A stretch of DNA of 64,000 bases from Stieleria marina. GTDB lineage: Bacteria > Planctomycetota > Planctomycetia > Pirellulales > Pirellulaceae. The stretch's first letter is position 1, and the number at the start of each line of letters is the position of its first letter. Below are positions 55,178 through 63,262 of this stretch, in pieces. The translations under genes were made by a program, and so were the position numbers. The stretch is from positions 3,410,001-3,474,000 of the forward strand of contig CP036526.1 in NCBI GenBank assembly GCA_007741555.1, in the 5' to 3' direction. The notes under the pieces were generated by a model. It made no database searches. It was not told where the DNA came from and saw only the letters and a list, made by a program, of their open reading frames with translations.

Positions 55178-55762
55178 GTGGCTGCAATCGAATACATCGA
55201 ACCCGTCGTGCGCATGTGCGCGGTCATATCGCGACATCCAGCGGCGATCGCGTGGGGCGTCGAAAAGCTAACTGGCGAGTGGGGGGAGGTCGCTCATCAA
55301 TCCGAACCGCTACCGTTTGTGGCGAACGGCTACTACGACGAACAGATGGGACCGGAGCTGAAGAAGGTTTTGGTTGCGTTTGCTGATTTGCAAGAGCCAG
55401 GCGGGTTGGCGGACTGGAAACACCAAACGATTGGCTGGGAAAAAGAATACGCGTCCACTGCGAAAGAACCGGAAAAGCGACCGCTTAATCTCGATAGCGG
55501 CTACGTGACACAGGCCAAGTTAGTCTTGGCGACGACCAAAGACCGTGACCATCGACTTTACCTTCGTGACGGTATGTTTGCCGAAGTGACGTTGAACTAC
55601 GTCGCGAAAAAATGGATTCACCATCGCTGGACGTATCCCGACTATCGCACCGACAAAGTCTCGCAGTTTGTGCAGCGTTGTCGCGAACAAGTTCGCCAGC
55701 ATGTTCAGGAAAGCGGTCGGTTTCGTCAGCGAGTGCAGCGAAATGAAGGTTTGTCGGACTGA
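55178..55762 (+). CDS. DUF4416 family protein
   Basis: About 194 residues from GTG 55178, which aligns the start with the family; the open frame reaches ATG 55106. DUF4416 hallmarks are YYDEQMGPELKKVLVAFADL, KHQTIGWEKEY, RPLNLDSGYVTQAKLVLATTKDRDHRLYL, and LRDGMFAEVTLNYV then WTYPDYR. The family is widespread in Planctomycetes, Deltaproteobacteria and Thermotogae and has no established function. It is divergent from the aminotransferase and convergent with the radical SAM gene. Confidence 0.88.
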   Translation: MAAIEYIEPVVRMCAVISRHPAAIAWGVEKLTGEWGEVAHQSEPLPFVANGYYDEQMGPELKKVLVAFADLQEPGGLADWKHQTIGWEKEYASTAKEPEKRPLNLDSGYVTQAKLVLATTKDRDHRLYLRDGMFAEVTLNYVAKKWIHHRWTYPDYRTDKVSQFVQRCREQVRQHVQESGRFRQRVQRNEGLSD

Positions 55763-55807
55763 TAGAGTTTGTGAAGGTTGGCGACCTGCTGCTTTCCGCC
55801 TGCTGTC

Positions 55808-56614
55808 TCACGGCTCTGCTTTGGTAGGAGTCGGTGACAAACCCCAGTGGTCGATGGTGATCGTACAGGTTTCGGTTTGGGTTGCTCGTTGGATCGTCTG
55901 CAAGTCGGCCAGTTCGATGGCTGGCAATTCGTTTGCTTGGCCCGACCAACCATGCCCGGCGCGCGCAGGGATCAAGCTGATGTGTCTGGCGGATTGGCGA
56001 ATGGCGTGGCGAACTGACAACTGTGCCCACCGCAGGGATTCGGCAACGGTGATGCCCGGTACACCAACAATCAGGAATACTCGCAAGTCGACGCCTGTCT
56101 GATTTAAAGTATGCGCGTAGCGATCGAATTGGTCACGCGTCATTTGTTTGCCCATCCGCTCAAGCCAACGGGGTTGGACAGTTTCCAGGCCGACGGCGAT
56201 TTCTAATTGACCGTCGATCAGATTTTGAAATCGGTTTAACCGTGACGCTCCGAAACGCGGATGGTTTTCGATGATCACCCGAGAAAACGGCTGGCACAGT
56301 TTGGCGATGGCTGCGTATTCGTCTTGGGGAATGCTGGCGGGATCGAAAAAGTTTCCGCTGTTGTAAAGCTTAATCCAGCGTGGTGCTGGCGACGCCAATG
56401 GTGGATGCAAGGAAAGTGATTCAGTGATTTGCTCCGTGATGTATCCCACCGGTGTCGGGCCAAGCAGCGTGTTTTGATGCAGATCGCACATTGTGCAGCC
56501 GATCGGACAGCGGCTGGCTTTTAGAAAAAGCGTCGTGACGTTTGCAAAGCCACCGTTGCCGTCGGGTTCTTTTTCGATGATCGTTGCGGGCAGGACGATG
56601 ACTTGACGCAGGGG
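55808..56614 (-). CDS. Radical SAM protein, start codon unresolved
   Basis: The open frame covers 268 residues. The cluster motif CPIGCTMC (C-x3-C-x2-C) is encoded at about 56487-56509, upstream of the first ATG (56491, which is the Met inside the motif). Further upstream the frame reads VEKE-like IIEKEPDGNGGFANVTTLFLKASR before a stop at 56615-56617. Between that stop and the motif no ATG, GTG or TTG exists; only CTG or other rare codons are available. The remaining sequence is normal: IKLYNSGNFFDPASIP, IIENHPRFG, AVGLETVQP and FLIVGVPG. Family relatives usually have about 20 more N-terminal residues. Either a rare start or a frameshift/truncation is possible. It is the last gene of the leftward group with the zinc-ribbon and ACP genes; the substrate is unknown. 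Confidence 0.7.
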   Translation of the reverse strand, partial: PLRQVIVLPATIIEKEPDGNGGFANVTTLFLKASRCPIGCTMCDLHQNTLLGPTPVGYITEQITESLSLHPPLASPAPRWIKLYNSGNFFDPASIPQDEYAAIAKLCQPFSRVIIENHPRFGASRLNRFQNLIDGQLEIAVGLETVQPRWLERMGKQMTRDQFDRYAHTLNQTGVDLRVFLIVGVPGITVAESLRWAQLSVRHAIRQSARHISLIPARAGHGWSGQANELPAIELADLQTIQRATQTETCTITIDHWGLSPTPTKAEP

Positions 56615-56670
56615 CTAAAGAGAAAAAGCGGAGACAAGCTTGAGCGACCTATCAGCATTCTGATCAACCG

Positions 56671-56859
56671 CTAGGCGTTGGCTTGGAGCAGAAAGCCAAA
56701 GTACACGCCGGTTGCGGATACCAATATTAGCAAGGCCAGCAGGCTCAGTTGAACTCGCCGTTTGCTGGTGGCAATCGGTTCACGATGGTTGCCGCACCAG
56801 GGACACTGCGTTGACGCATTGTTGATAGCTGATCGGCAATGGCGACAGACGATCAACAT
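56671..56859 (-). CDS. Small zinc-ribbon membrane peptide
   Basis: 62 residues. An N-terminal zinc ribbon (CRHCRSAINNASTQCPWC, four cysteines in two CxxC pairs) is followed by a basic stretch (SKRRVQ) and one membrane helix (LSLLALLILVSATGVYFGFLL). The positive-inside rule places the ribbon in the cytoplasm. Its start is 18 bases after the ACP-fusion gene, which also has a zinc ribbon. The function is unknown; it may anchor or recruit partners at the membrane. Confidence 0.72.
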   Translation of the reverse strand: MLIVCRHCRSAINNASTQCPWCGNHREPIATSKRRVQLSLLALLILVSATGVYFGFLLQANA

Positions 56860-56877
56860 GAGTGGCCGTTTACTTTT

Positions 56878-57210
56878 TTATACGAGACCAAGTTCGTCTT
56901 CGAGGTCCATGATTAATTCCAAGGCTTCCAGCGAATCCGTATCGACATCATTGATCAGCTGAGGATTGCCGGCCAGTTTTTGCGGATCCAGTTCAAATTT
57001 CTCCGCGATCATCTGAATCGCTTGTTGCTGCAAATCGCCGGACGTTGCCTGTTCAAAGAACCGGGCAGAATCGGCTGCCGCCAAAAACCACAGGCGTTTG
57101 TTGCAGTCGGGGCAGTCAATTTCTCCGAAAAAATCCGTCGTCTCCACACTCACACTGGATTCGCAGAGAGGGCATCGGTTGGGCGTCACCTGGTGCGATT
57201 GCGAAGTCAT
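56878..57210 (-). CDS. Zinc ribbon fused to acyl carrier protein
   Basis: 110 residues. The first 40 are a zinc ribbon (CPLCESSV..., then DCPDC), and residues about 60-110 are an acyl carrier protein fold: AIQMIAEKFELDPQKLAGNPQLINDVDTDSLEALELIMDLEDELGL, with phosphopantetheine expected on the Ser of DTDSLE. ACPs are usually free small proteins; a zinc-ribbon head is unusual and may dictate which partner enzyme docks. It lies 74 bases after the asparagine-synthetase-like gene and opposite the FAAL-ACP-oxoamine synthase gene, so it probably carries an acyl chain in this cluster (inference). Confidence 0.8.
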   Translation of the reverse strand: MTSQSHQVTPNRCPLCESSVSVETTDFFGEIDCPDCNKRLWFLAAADSARFFEQATSGDLQQQAIQMIAEKFELDPQKLAGNPQLINDVDTDSLEALELIMDLEDELGLV

Positions 57211-57284
57211 GCGTCTAAGAAGCGTCGATGAAGAAGGAAGCTAAGTTGCGGTATTATTAACGAAATGCTGATCGGCACCACCTA

Positions 57285-58727
57285 TCAGGTGGGAAATAAT
57301 TCAGCAAATTTTTCGCGGTACGCCCGATCACCTACCGGAAACAGTTCCGCCGTGATGTCTTCGCTGGCGGCACCCTGTTGAAAACGTCGCTTTTCGAAGA
57401 CCGGCATGTCCACCCCGGTAATCTTGCGTACGCCGGCCGCAACAACGCTGCCTTTTAGGTCGTACAGCTTGGTATGGTCCCAGTTGGTCAGTTCGACAAA
57501 GGGGACGGCCTCGGCGACTTCGATCACATCGGTCACGGCATAGGGGCTGAAACCCAGGAAACCAAGCGCCGTTGCCGGGGCGCTGGTGCGAACGTGTCCT
57601 CGACTTTGACCGCCGCTGTACGTCAGCGAATGTTTGACCGCATCGACGCCCCAGCCTTCCTGGTACAGCATTCGATTGCCCAAGACGCTCCGCACGGTCA
57701 GTTCTGGGTTGTCTTCGATCGGATAGTCCTTCAGGTTTTCGTCGCCGCCATCGCCGTCGATCAAGTACTTCCACTCAGGATACCGCCGGCGAACTTCGCT
57801 CAGCAGTGCCAAACCCATCGTGGCCGCTTGAACATCCAGCGGTTTGTAGTCTTCGATCACTCGAATCGCGTCGACCCAACTAAGGCTTTCACGCGGCAGG
57901 TCGATGATTTCCAGAATCATTTCCAAATTGACGCGGCGAAGAAAGTCGCGAGCCTGCTGGCCGTCCTTCGACTCGCCTTCGACCGTCAACGTGAACGCTT
58001 TCAGCCGCGAGGTGGATTGGCCCCGTCGTCGCAGCAGATAGTCCAAAACGATGACGATGCTGCCGCTGTCGATGCCGCCGCTGAACAGCACGCCGATCGG
58101 TTGGTCGTCAGGAACTTGCTCCAGCCACGCATCGCAAACTTCGGCCAATCGACCAATGTAGGCTTCACCGATCTGGTCAACGTCGGCAGCCAGGCGATTG
58201 CGGGAAGGGGCAAAAAAACGAGTCAATTGCGGATTCGGATCCGGGCAACCAACCAGTTGCAATTCCAAGACATGGTGCGCGGGCACCATTCGCGTGTAGG
58301 CGGGGTTGAATTGGTCGTCGAGTCCTTCGACTCGGAGCTGTTCGCGGATTTCGTCGATTCGTTCTGCGATGATCAGCGCAGGTCCTTCGGCTCGTTTGGC
58401 CAAAAAGTACCGCATCGGGCGGCCAATCGATCGGGCCATGCGAATCGTTTTGCCGGATTGTTGGCAGATGGCGAACTGCCCACGAATTTGACCGACCGCT
58501 TCGCTATCCCCTCTGCGGACGGCTTGGCAAGCCGATTCAAACGACGTGCCCAGCAGAATATTGCCCGCTGGGTCCATCAAGTTGACCACTCGATCGATCA
58601 GCGCAGGAGCTTGTCCCTCGAAATCGCTGGTTTTGGCGGTATTGTCGCCACCGATGGCGCCCGCACGTTGCTCAGTTACATTCGTACGGGTGGTTCGGTT
58701 AGCAGGCGAACGGTCGGCGGCTGGCAT
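57285..58727 (-). CDS. Asparagine-synthetase-like adenylating/amide-forming protein without glutaminase Cys
   Basis: 480 residues from ATG 58727. The synthetase domain (about 190-470) has the PP-loop SGGIDS (216-221) in GVLFSGGIDSGSIVIVLDYL and the acidic motif YLIDGDGGDENLKDYP, which bind ATP and magnesium. The N-terminal region keeps a shortened Ntn-like stretch (NILLGTSFESACQAVRRGD, QIRGQFAICQ), but the required Cys2 nucleophile is absent, so glutamine cannot be the nitrogen source by the usual route. Beta-lactam and carbapenam synthetases and some lasso-peptide cyclases share this loss. It probably activates a carboxylate for amide or ring formation in the adjacent FAAL/ACP pathway (inference). 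Confidence 0.82.
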   Translation of the reverse strand: MPAADRSPANRTTRTNVTEQRAGAIGGDNTAKTSDFEGQAPALIDRVVNLMDPAGNILLGTSFESACQAVRRGDSEAVGQIRGQFAICQQSGKTIRMARSIGRPMRYFLAKRAEGPALIIAERIDEIREQLRVEGLDDQFNPAYTRMVPAHHVLELQLVGCPDPNPQLTRFFAPSRNRLAADVDQIGEAYIGRLAEVCDAWLEQVPDDQPIGVLFSGGIDSGSIVIVLDYLLRRRGQSTSRLKAFTLTVEGESKDGQQARDFLRRVNLEMILEIIDLPRESLSWVDAIRVIEDYKPLDVQAATMGLALLSEVRRRYPEWKYLIDGDGGDENLKDYPIEDNPELTVRSVLGNRMLYQEGWGVDAVKHSLTYSGGQSRGHVRTSAPATALGFLGFSPYAVTDVIEVAEAVPFVELTNWDHTKLYDLKGSVVAAGVRKITGVDMPVFEKRRFQQGAASEDITAELFPVGDRAYREKFAELFPT

Positions 58728-58847
58728 GGACGGCTACCCCGAAAAGGCAGGAAATTGGGATGCTAATGAGACGTGACGCGATCAGGCAATCTTTTTCGCC
58801 CACGTAGACTTCGCTGGCGGCGTGACTCTGCTGTAAATCACGTTATC

Positions 58848-58907
58848 CTAGGAGGTTCCAAGTATCCTATGTCCGTGGTCCTCCTAGCAAAAGGCAGGGG
58901 CCGCTGA
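58848..58907 (+). promoter_or_regulatory. Possible leader peptide with sequestrable ribosome site
   Basis: AGGAGG at 58850-58855 is a perfect ribosome site, 13 bases before an ATG that opens a 12-codon frame ending TGA at 58905-58907. The complementary CCTCCTAG lies inside that frame, so the RNA can fold to hide the site. This could be a translational attenuator for the downstream FAAL gene; the spacing is longer than optimal, so it is only a suggestion. Confidence 0.3.
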
Positions 58908-59023
58908 CGACTCAAGGGGCCGCTGACAAATCAAACGGCGTCAACAAGGCGGCGACAGCAAATAACTCAAGCGGTGCCAATTGACGCGGTGCCAACCGAA
59001 ACGTGCCAATCGAAAGGTGCTGG
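58897..59023. repeat. Two families of short tandem repeats upstream of the FAAL gene
   Basis: A 19-bp unit occurs twice head to tail (58897-58915, 58916-58934). Further on, four 14-15-bp units (58967-58980, 58981-58995, 58996-59009, 59010-59023) share the pattern xxGAxxCGGTGCCAA, with the last degenerate. The spacing of about 14-15 bases means successive sites lie on alternating faces of the helix. Confidence 0.75.
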
Positions 59024-59142
59024 CGGGCAGACAAGACGACAACATCATTGACTGATCAATTCGGCGACAGTCTATCACGCAGCCAACGCGGGCGTGGTAA
59101 CTGTGACAGCCGCGAACTTACATCCCAAGTGCAGTTGCCTCC

Positions 59143-62100
59143 GTGGACTTGCAGCAGTTTTTCTTCGACAATCACCTTCCTCCGGAAGATCATTACGTTT
59201 CGATCTTGCAGCATTGGGCTGAACATCGACCCGACGATCTAGCGTTCTGTTTTACGGATGTCGAATCCGTTGAAGAACGGTACACCTACGCCGAACTTTG
59301 GAACGAAGTGCGCGCGCTGGCGGGTTACTTGCAAGGTCGATGCCGGATTCGCACGGGCGACCGAGTGCTGTTGTTGTATCCGCCCGGACTGGAATTCGTC
59401 GTCGGGTTCTTTGCCTGTCACGCGGCTGGCGCGATCGCCGTTCCGGCATATCCACCACGGCGAAATCGCAAAGCATCGCGAATTCGATCGATCGTGGTCG
59501 ACGCGAACGCCCGATGGGCGCTGACGACTCGCACCGTTGTCGAACAGTTGACCGGCGACCGTTGGCACGAAGATTTGGTCGGCGTCCAGATTTTGGGAAC
59601 CGACGACCCTGCTTGTCGCGACGCCGCCCGCTGGCAAATGCCCAAGATCGATACGGAGTCGCTTGGCGTGTTGCAGTACACGTCGGGCAGTACCGGTTCA
59701 CCCAAAGGCGTGATGTTGACGCAGGGCAATTTGGTCGCGAATAGCAAATTGATTTTGCAAGCGTTTCAGCCCGAAAAACCAATCGTCGGAATGACTTGGT
59801 TACCGACGTATCACGACATGGGATTGGTCGGCGGGATTTTAATGCCGCTGTTCATGGGACGCGTCAATGTGATGATGAGTCCGATGACATTTTTGCAACG
59901 GCCTGCCCGTTGGTTGCAAGGCATTTCCAATTACGACGTCACGATTAGCGGTGGTCCAAATTTCTCGTTTCAACTTTGTGTCGACAAGATCGACGAAGAA
60001 GAAATGGCTGGCGTCGATCTGTCGTCGCTGGAGATCGCGTTCAACGGTGCCGAACCGATTCGATACAACACGTTGAACGATTTTGCTAATCGGTTTGAAT
60101 CGTACGGTTTCAAACGCAACGCTTTCTTGCCGTGCTACGGGATGGCCGAAACGACTTTGCTGGTCACCGGTGGCCCGAAAGAAACACGCCCGGTCACACA
60201 GACATTCAGTGGTCCCAAACTGGATCAAAAGTTCGTTTTGCCGGTTGACGAAAACGACGATTCCGCCCGGCGATTGGTCGGTTGTGGGCGAGTTTTGCCT
60301 GACGAAAAAGTGATCATCGTTGACGCGGATTCGCGGAAAGTTTTGGCGGACGATCGCATCGGCGAAATCTGGGTGCAAAGCCCGTCGGTTGGTGGTGGCT
60401 ACTACCAACGGATGCAGGCGACGCAGCGGACGTTTGATGCACGAACCATTGATGGCGACGGGCCGTATCTGCGAACCGGCGACCTAGGGTTTTTGTACGA
60501 CGACCAACTGTATATTTCGGGGCGGCTGAAGGACATGATTATTGTCCGAGGCGTCAATCGTTATCCCCAGGACATCGAAGAAACGGTCGAACGGGCAAGT
60601 GATATTGTGCAAGCCGGAGCTGTCGGCGCGTTTGCGATGGAACACGATGGTCGGGAGCAGCTGGCGATCGTCGCCGAAACGGTACGATTGCGAAACGTCG
60701 ACTGGGACTCGCATCTGCAAGCGATTCGCCGCGCGGTAACCGCTGAACATGAATTGCCGCCTGACGCGTTGTATTTGGTGCGTAACAGTAGCGTGCCGAA
60801 AACAAGTAGCGGAAAAATTCAGCGTCACGCGTGTTTGCACGCAGTCCGTGATGGTGATCTAAAACTGGTCGCAAAATGGGTTCGGTGGGAAGAGGCCGCC
60901 GGCGCGCGAGTTGGTGGCGATGCAGCGCCGATGATGCAAGCCGCGGCAGCAGGCGGTCGTACCGGACAAATTCAATCTTCTGATGTCAACGCTTCGGTCG
61001 TCGCGGCGATTATCCACCACGTCAAAAACATCGCCGGCGAACGGGCTGTCGGCGGCCTGACATTGGACACAAATATTGTGTTGGATTTGGGGCTGGATAG
61101 TTTGGAGCGGTTGGAGATCGCGCGGAATTTGGAACGAACCTTTGGTGGTCGTTTTCCCGAACAAGTGTTGGACGAGATCGAAACGATTGGTCAGACGGCC
61201 GTCGCGATCGGTCGTTATCTACCGCCTGGTGGTGAAGCACGCGCCGAAGCGTTGCTGGGCGGAGTGGCTTCGGAAAACGATTCGTCAAGCGGCACCAACG
61301 GAGTCGTCAAGCCAGTCACGCCTGTGTTGGAAGTCGAGCCGGAAGACAGCGTCGAGCAATTTGCGGAGTACCGTCGTTTGAAAGAAACGATGCAGCAAAT
61401 GGCCATCACCGGAGTGCCCAATCCGTACTTTACGATCCATGATTCGGTCGTGCGTGACACAACCATGGTCGATGGCAAAGAACTGATTAGTTTTGCCAGT
61501 TACAACTACCTGGGTTTGAGCGGGCATCCGGACGTGACGAAAGCCGCTGCGGATGCGGTCGCGAAATATGGCACCAGTGTTTCGGCCAGCCGGTTGGTGT
61601 CGGGCGAAAAACCGATCCACGGCGAATTGGAACGCAAAATCGCAAAATGGATCGGGGTGGATAGTTCGATCTTGATGGTCGGCGGACACGCCACGAACGA
61701 GACCACGATCGGTCACTTGGTCGGCGCGGGCGATTTGATTTTGCACGACGCTCTATCGCACAACAGTATTGTCCAAGGCGCGCTGCTCTCAGGGGCTCGG
61801 CGACGACCGTTTCCGCACAACGATTACGAAGCACTGGATCGAATGCTAAGCGAAATTCGTTCGCAGTATCGGCGTGTGCTGATTGTGGTCGAAGGCGTCT
61901 ACAGCATGGACGGTGATTTTGCGGATGTGCCCGAATTTGCGCGAGTCAAGAAGAAACATCGCGCGATGCTGATGGTCGACGAGGCGCATAGTTTTGGAAC
62001 GATGGGGAAAACCGGACGAGGAATTGCCGAGCACTTCGGCATGGACGCGCGAGACGTTGACATCTGGATGGGAACACTCAGTAAATCGGCTGCGTCGTGC

Positions 62101-62565
62101 GGTGGTTACATCGCAGGGAGTGACGCGTTGGTCGAATTGATGCGGTACACAGCTCCTGGGTTTGTGTTCAGTGTCGGCATGCCGCCCGCGCAAGTTGCAG
62201 CGGCTTTGGCGGCGATCAACACGTTGGAAGCGGAACCGCAGCGAGTCGATCGCTTGAGGCAACTGAGCGAGTTGTTTCTGACGCTCTGTCGCGAAGCGGG
62301 ATTGGATACCGGCGATAGCGAAGGCACGCCCGTGATTCCGGTGATCACCGGTAATTCGATGGTTGCGTTGCGATTGTCCAATCGATTGAAGAGCGACGGG
62401 ATCAACGTCCAGCCGATTCTGTATCCCGCCGTTGACGAGACGGCCGCGCGATTGCGGTTCTTTTTGACCAGCGAACACAGCGAAGAGCAGATTCGATTTA
62501 CGGTCGAGCGGACCGCGGCTCATTTGGCGGAGCTGGGTTTTGAATCGGCTCCGGCAGTCGGCTAG
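59143..62565 (+). CDS. FAAL - acyl carrier - alpha-oxoamine synthase fusion
   Basis: 1,140 residues from GTG 59143. Residues about 1-580 are a fatty acyl-AMP ligase: AVPAYPPRRNRK, TSGSTGSPKG (180-189), MTWLPTYHDMGLVGG, LPCYGMAETTL, GRLKDMIIVRGVNRYPQDIE. A carrier domain follows (LGLDSLERLEI, phosphopantetheine on Ser653). Residues about 745-1135 are an alpha-oxoamine synthase (serine palmitoyltransferase/AONS/KBL group): SYNYLGLSGHP, VGGHATNETTIGHL, DEAHSFGTMGKTGRG, and the PLP lysine Lys981 in GTLSKSAASCGGYI. The chain can thus activate a fatty acid, hold it and condense it with an amino acid under decarboxylation to give an alpha-aminoketone, the 3-keto-sphinganine type of product (inference). 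It is divergent from the asparagine-synthetase/ACP genes and is followed by yidD after eight bases. Confidence 0.95.
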   Translation: MDLQQFFFDNHLPPEDHYVSILQHWAEHRPDDLAFCFTDVESVEERYTYAELWNEVRALAGYLQGRCRIRTGDRVLLLYPPGLEFVVGFFACHAAGAIAVPAYPPRRNRKASRIRSIVVDANARWALTTRTVVEQLTGDRWHEDLVGVQILGTDDPACRDAARWQMPKIDTESLGVLQYTSGSTGSPKGVMLTQGNLVANSKLILQAFQPEKPIVGMTWLPTYHDMGLVGGILMPLFMGRVNVMMSPMTFLQRPARWLQGISNYDVTISGGPNFSFQLCVDKIDEEEMAGVDLSSLEIAFNGAEPIRYNTLNDFANRFESYGFKRNAFLPCYGMAETTLLVTGGPKETRPVTQTFSGPKLDQKFVLPVDENDDSARRLVGCGRVLPDEKVIIVDADSRKVLADDRIGEIWVQSPSVGGGYYQRMQATQRTFDARTIDGDGPYLRTGDLGFLYDDQLYISGRLKDMIIVRGVNRYPQDIEETVERASDIVQAGAVGAFAMEHDGREQLAIVAETVRLRNVDWDSHLQAIRRAVTAEHELPPDALYLVRNSSVPKTSSGKIQRHACLHAVRDGDLKLVAKWVRWEEAAGARVGGDAAPMMQAAAAGGRTGQIQSSDVNASVVAAIIHHVKNIAGERAVGGLTLDTNIVLDLGLDSLERLEIARNLERTFGGRFPEQVLDEIETIGQTAVAIGRYLPPGGEARAEALLGGVASENDSSSGTNGVVKPVTPVLEVEPEDSVEQFAEYRRLKETMQQMAITGVPNPYFTIHDSVVRDTTMVDGKELISFASYNYLGLSGHPDVTKAAADAVAKYGTSVSASRLVSGEKPIHGELERKIAKWIGVDSSILMVGGHATNETTIGHLVGAGDLILHDALSHNSIVQGALLSGARRRPFPHNDYEALDRMLSEIRSQYRRVLIVVEGVYSMDGDFADVPEFARVKKKHRAMLMVDEAHSFGTMGKTGRGIAEHFGMDARDVDIWMGTLSKSAASCGGYIAGSDALVELMRYTAPGFVFSVGMPPAQVAAALAAINTLEAEPQRVDRLRQLSELFLTLCREAGLDTGDSEGTPVIPVITGNSMVALRLSNRLKSDGINVQPILYPAVDETAARLRFFLTSEHSEEQIRFTVERTAAHLAELGFESAPAVG

Positions 62566-62573
62566 AGTAAAAA

Positions 62574-62795
62574 ATGATCCGGCGATTTCTCCAAGCAATC
62601 CTGGTCACCATGATCCGCTTTTATCAAATGGGGATCAGCCCGCTAATCGGACCCAGCTGTCGTTTTACGCCGACGTGCAGTCAGTACGCGATCGAGGTGA
62701 TCCGAAAGGACGGTCCGATCAAAGGTTGCTGGCGGACCGTCAAACGAATTCTTCGTTGCCACCCGTGGAATCCAGGCGGCTATGACCCGCCGTAA
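62574..62795 (+). CDS. yidD: YidD membrane protein insertion efficiency factor
   Basis: 73 residues, the usual length. The family signature is complete: [30 protein letters not shown] and the closing [11 protein letters not shown], with the two conserved cysteines. YidD assists YidC in membrane protein insertion and is normally found with rpmH-rnpA-yidC. Here it is alone, eight bases after the oxoamine synthase gene and probably carried on that transcript, which is an unusual place. Confidence 0.96.
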   Translation: MIRRFLQAILVTMIRFYQMGISPLIGPSCRFTPTCSQYAIEVIRKDGPIKGCWRTVKRILRCHPWNPGGYDPP

Positions 62796-63262
62796 GGCAT
62801 GCCGGTATACGCATGTGCATATCGCGAAGGTTCCCCTCTCTTTCGGCCACGTAAGCCGCTGACGGACTGTCAGAGACTCTGCTGCGCGGTGTCTGCGACA
62901 GACCGCTTAGAACGTGCTGGGTAAATCGCTCCGCGTAAATCTCACGGCGTGTTTCGTTTCGCAGATGCGAGTGCGCTCACGTCAGCTGCTGTTTTGCTAC
63001 TGAGATCGCCGGTGCAACGCTGGTTGGCTTGCTTTCAAAGGGGAACAAATTCTGGTAGCTGGCGTCTAAATGGGTGATCGGGGACCCTCGGGGGCTTTTC
63101 GCTTTGACGACCAGTTAAACGGTAGCGGTTGTGACGGATTTTTTCGTCATACGGGATAGATCGTGCCGACGATTGGTGGAGGCTACTAGTTGCTAACCGT
63201 TTATTGGGTTGTCCAAATTAACATGGGCTAGATCGACCCTGGGCCGAATTGAGTTTCTAGGT
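62796..63262. other. Intergenic region, no gene recognised
   Basis: 467 bases between yidD and the surface-protein gene. I see no ORF of note. An imperfect stem can form around 62877-62912 (TGTCAGAGAC against GTGTCTGCGACA), and TGACG/CGTCA (63132-63149) flank a T-rich loop. The promoter of the surface-protein gene should be here, but no box stands out, and the gene has no clear ribosome site. Confidence 0.55.

Larger units (their letters stand above)
58728..59142. other. Divergent regulatory region with repeats and a possible leader peptide
   Basis: 415 bases between the asparagine-synthetase-like gene and the FAAL-ACP-oxoamine synthase gene. From left to right: an inverted repeat CTAGGAGG/CCTCCTAG (58848-58855 and 58880-58887); a 12-codon ORF MSVVLLAKGRGR (58869-58907) led by AGGAGG; two 19-bp direct repeats of GGGGCCGCTGACRAMTCAA (58897-58934); and a run of 14-15-bp units ending GTGCCAA (58967-59023). 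No other gene is seen. The repeats are good candidates for regulator binding or attenuation of the cluster. Confidence 0.6.

Noticed and set aside
63132-63149. TGACG/CGTCA hairpin as the yidD terminator
   Set aside because: Only five base pairs, the T run is in the loop and not after the stem, and it is over 330 bases from the yidD stop.
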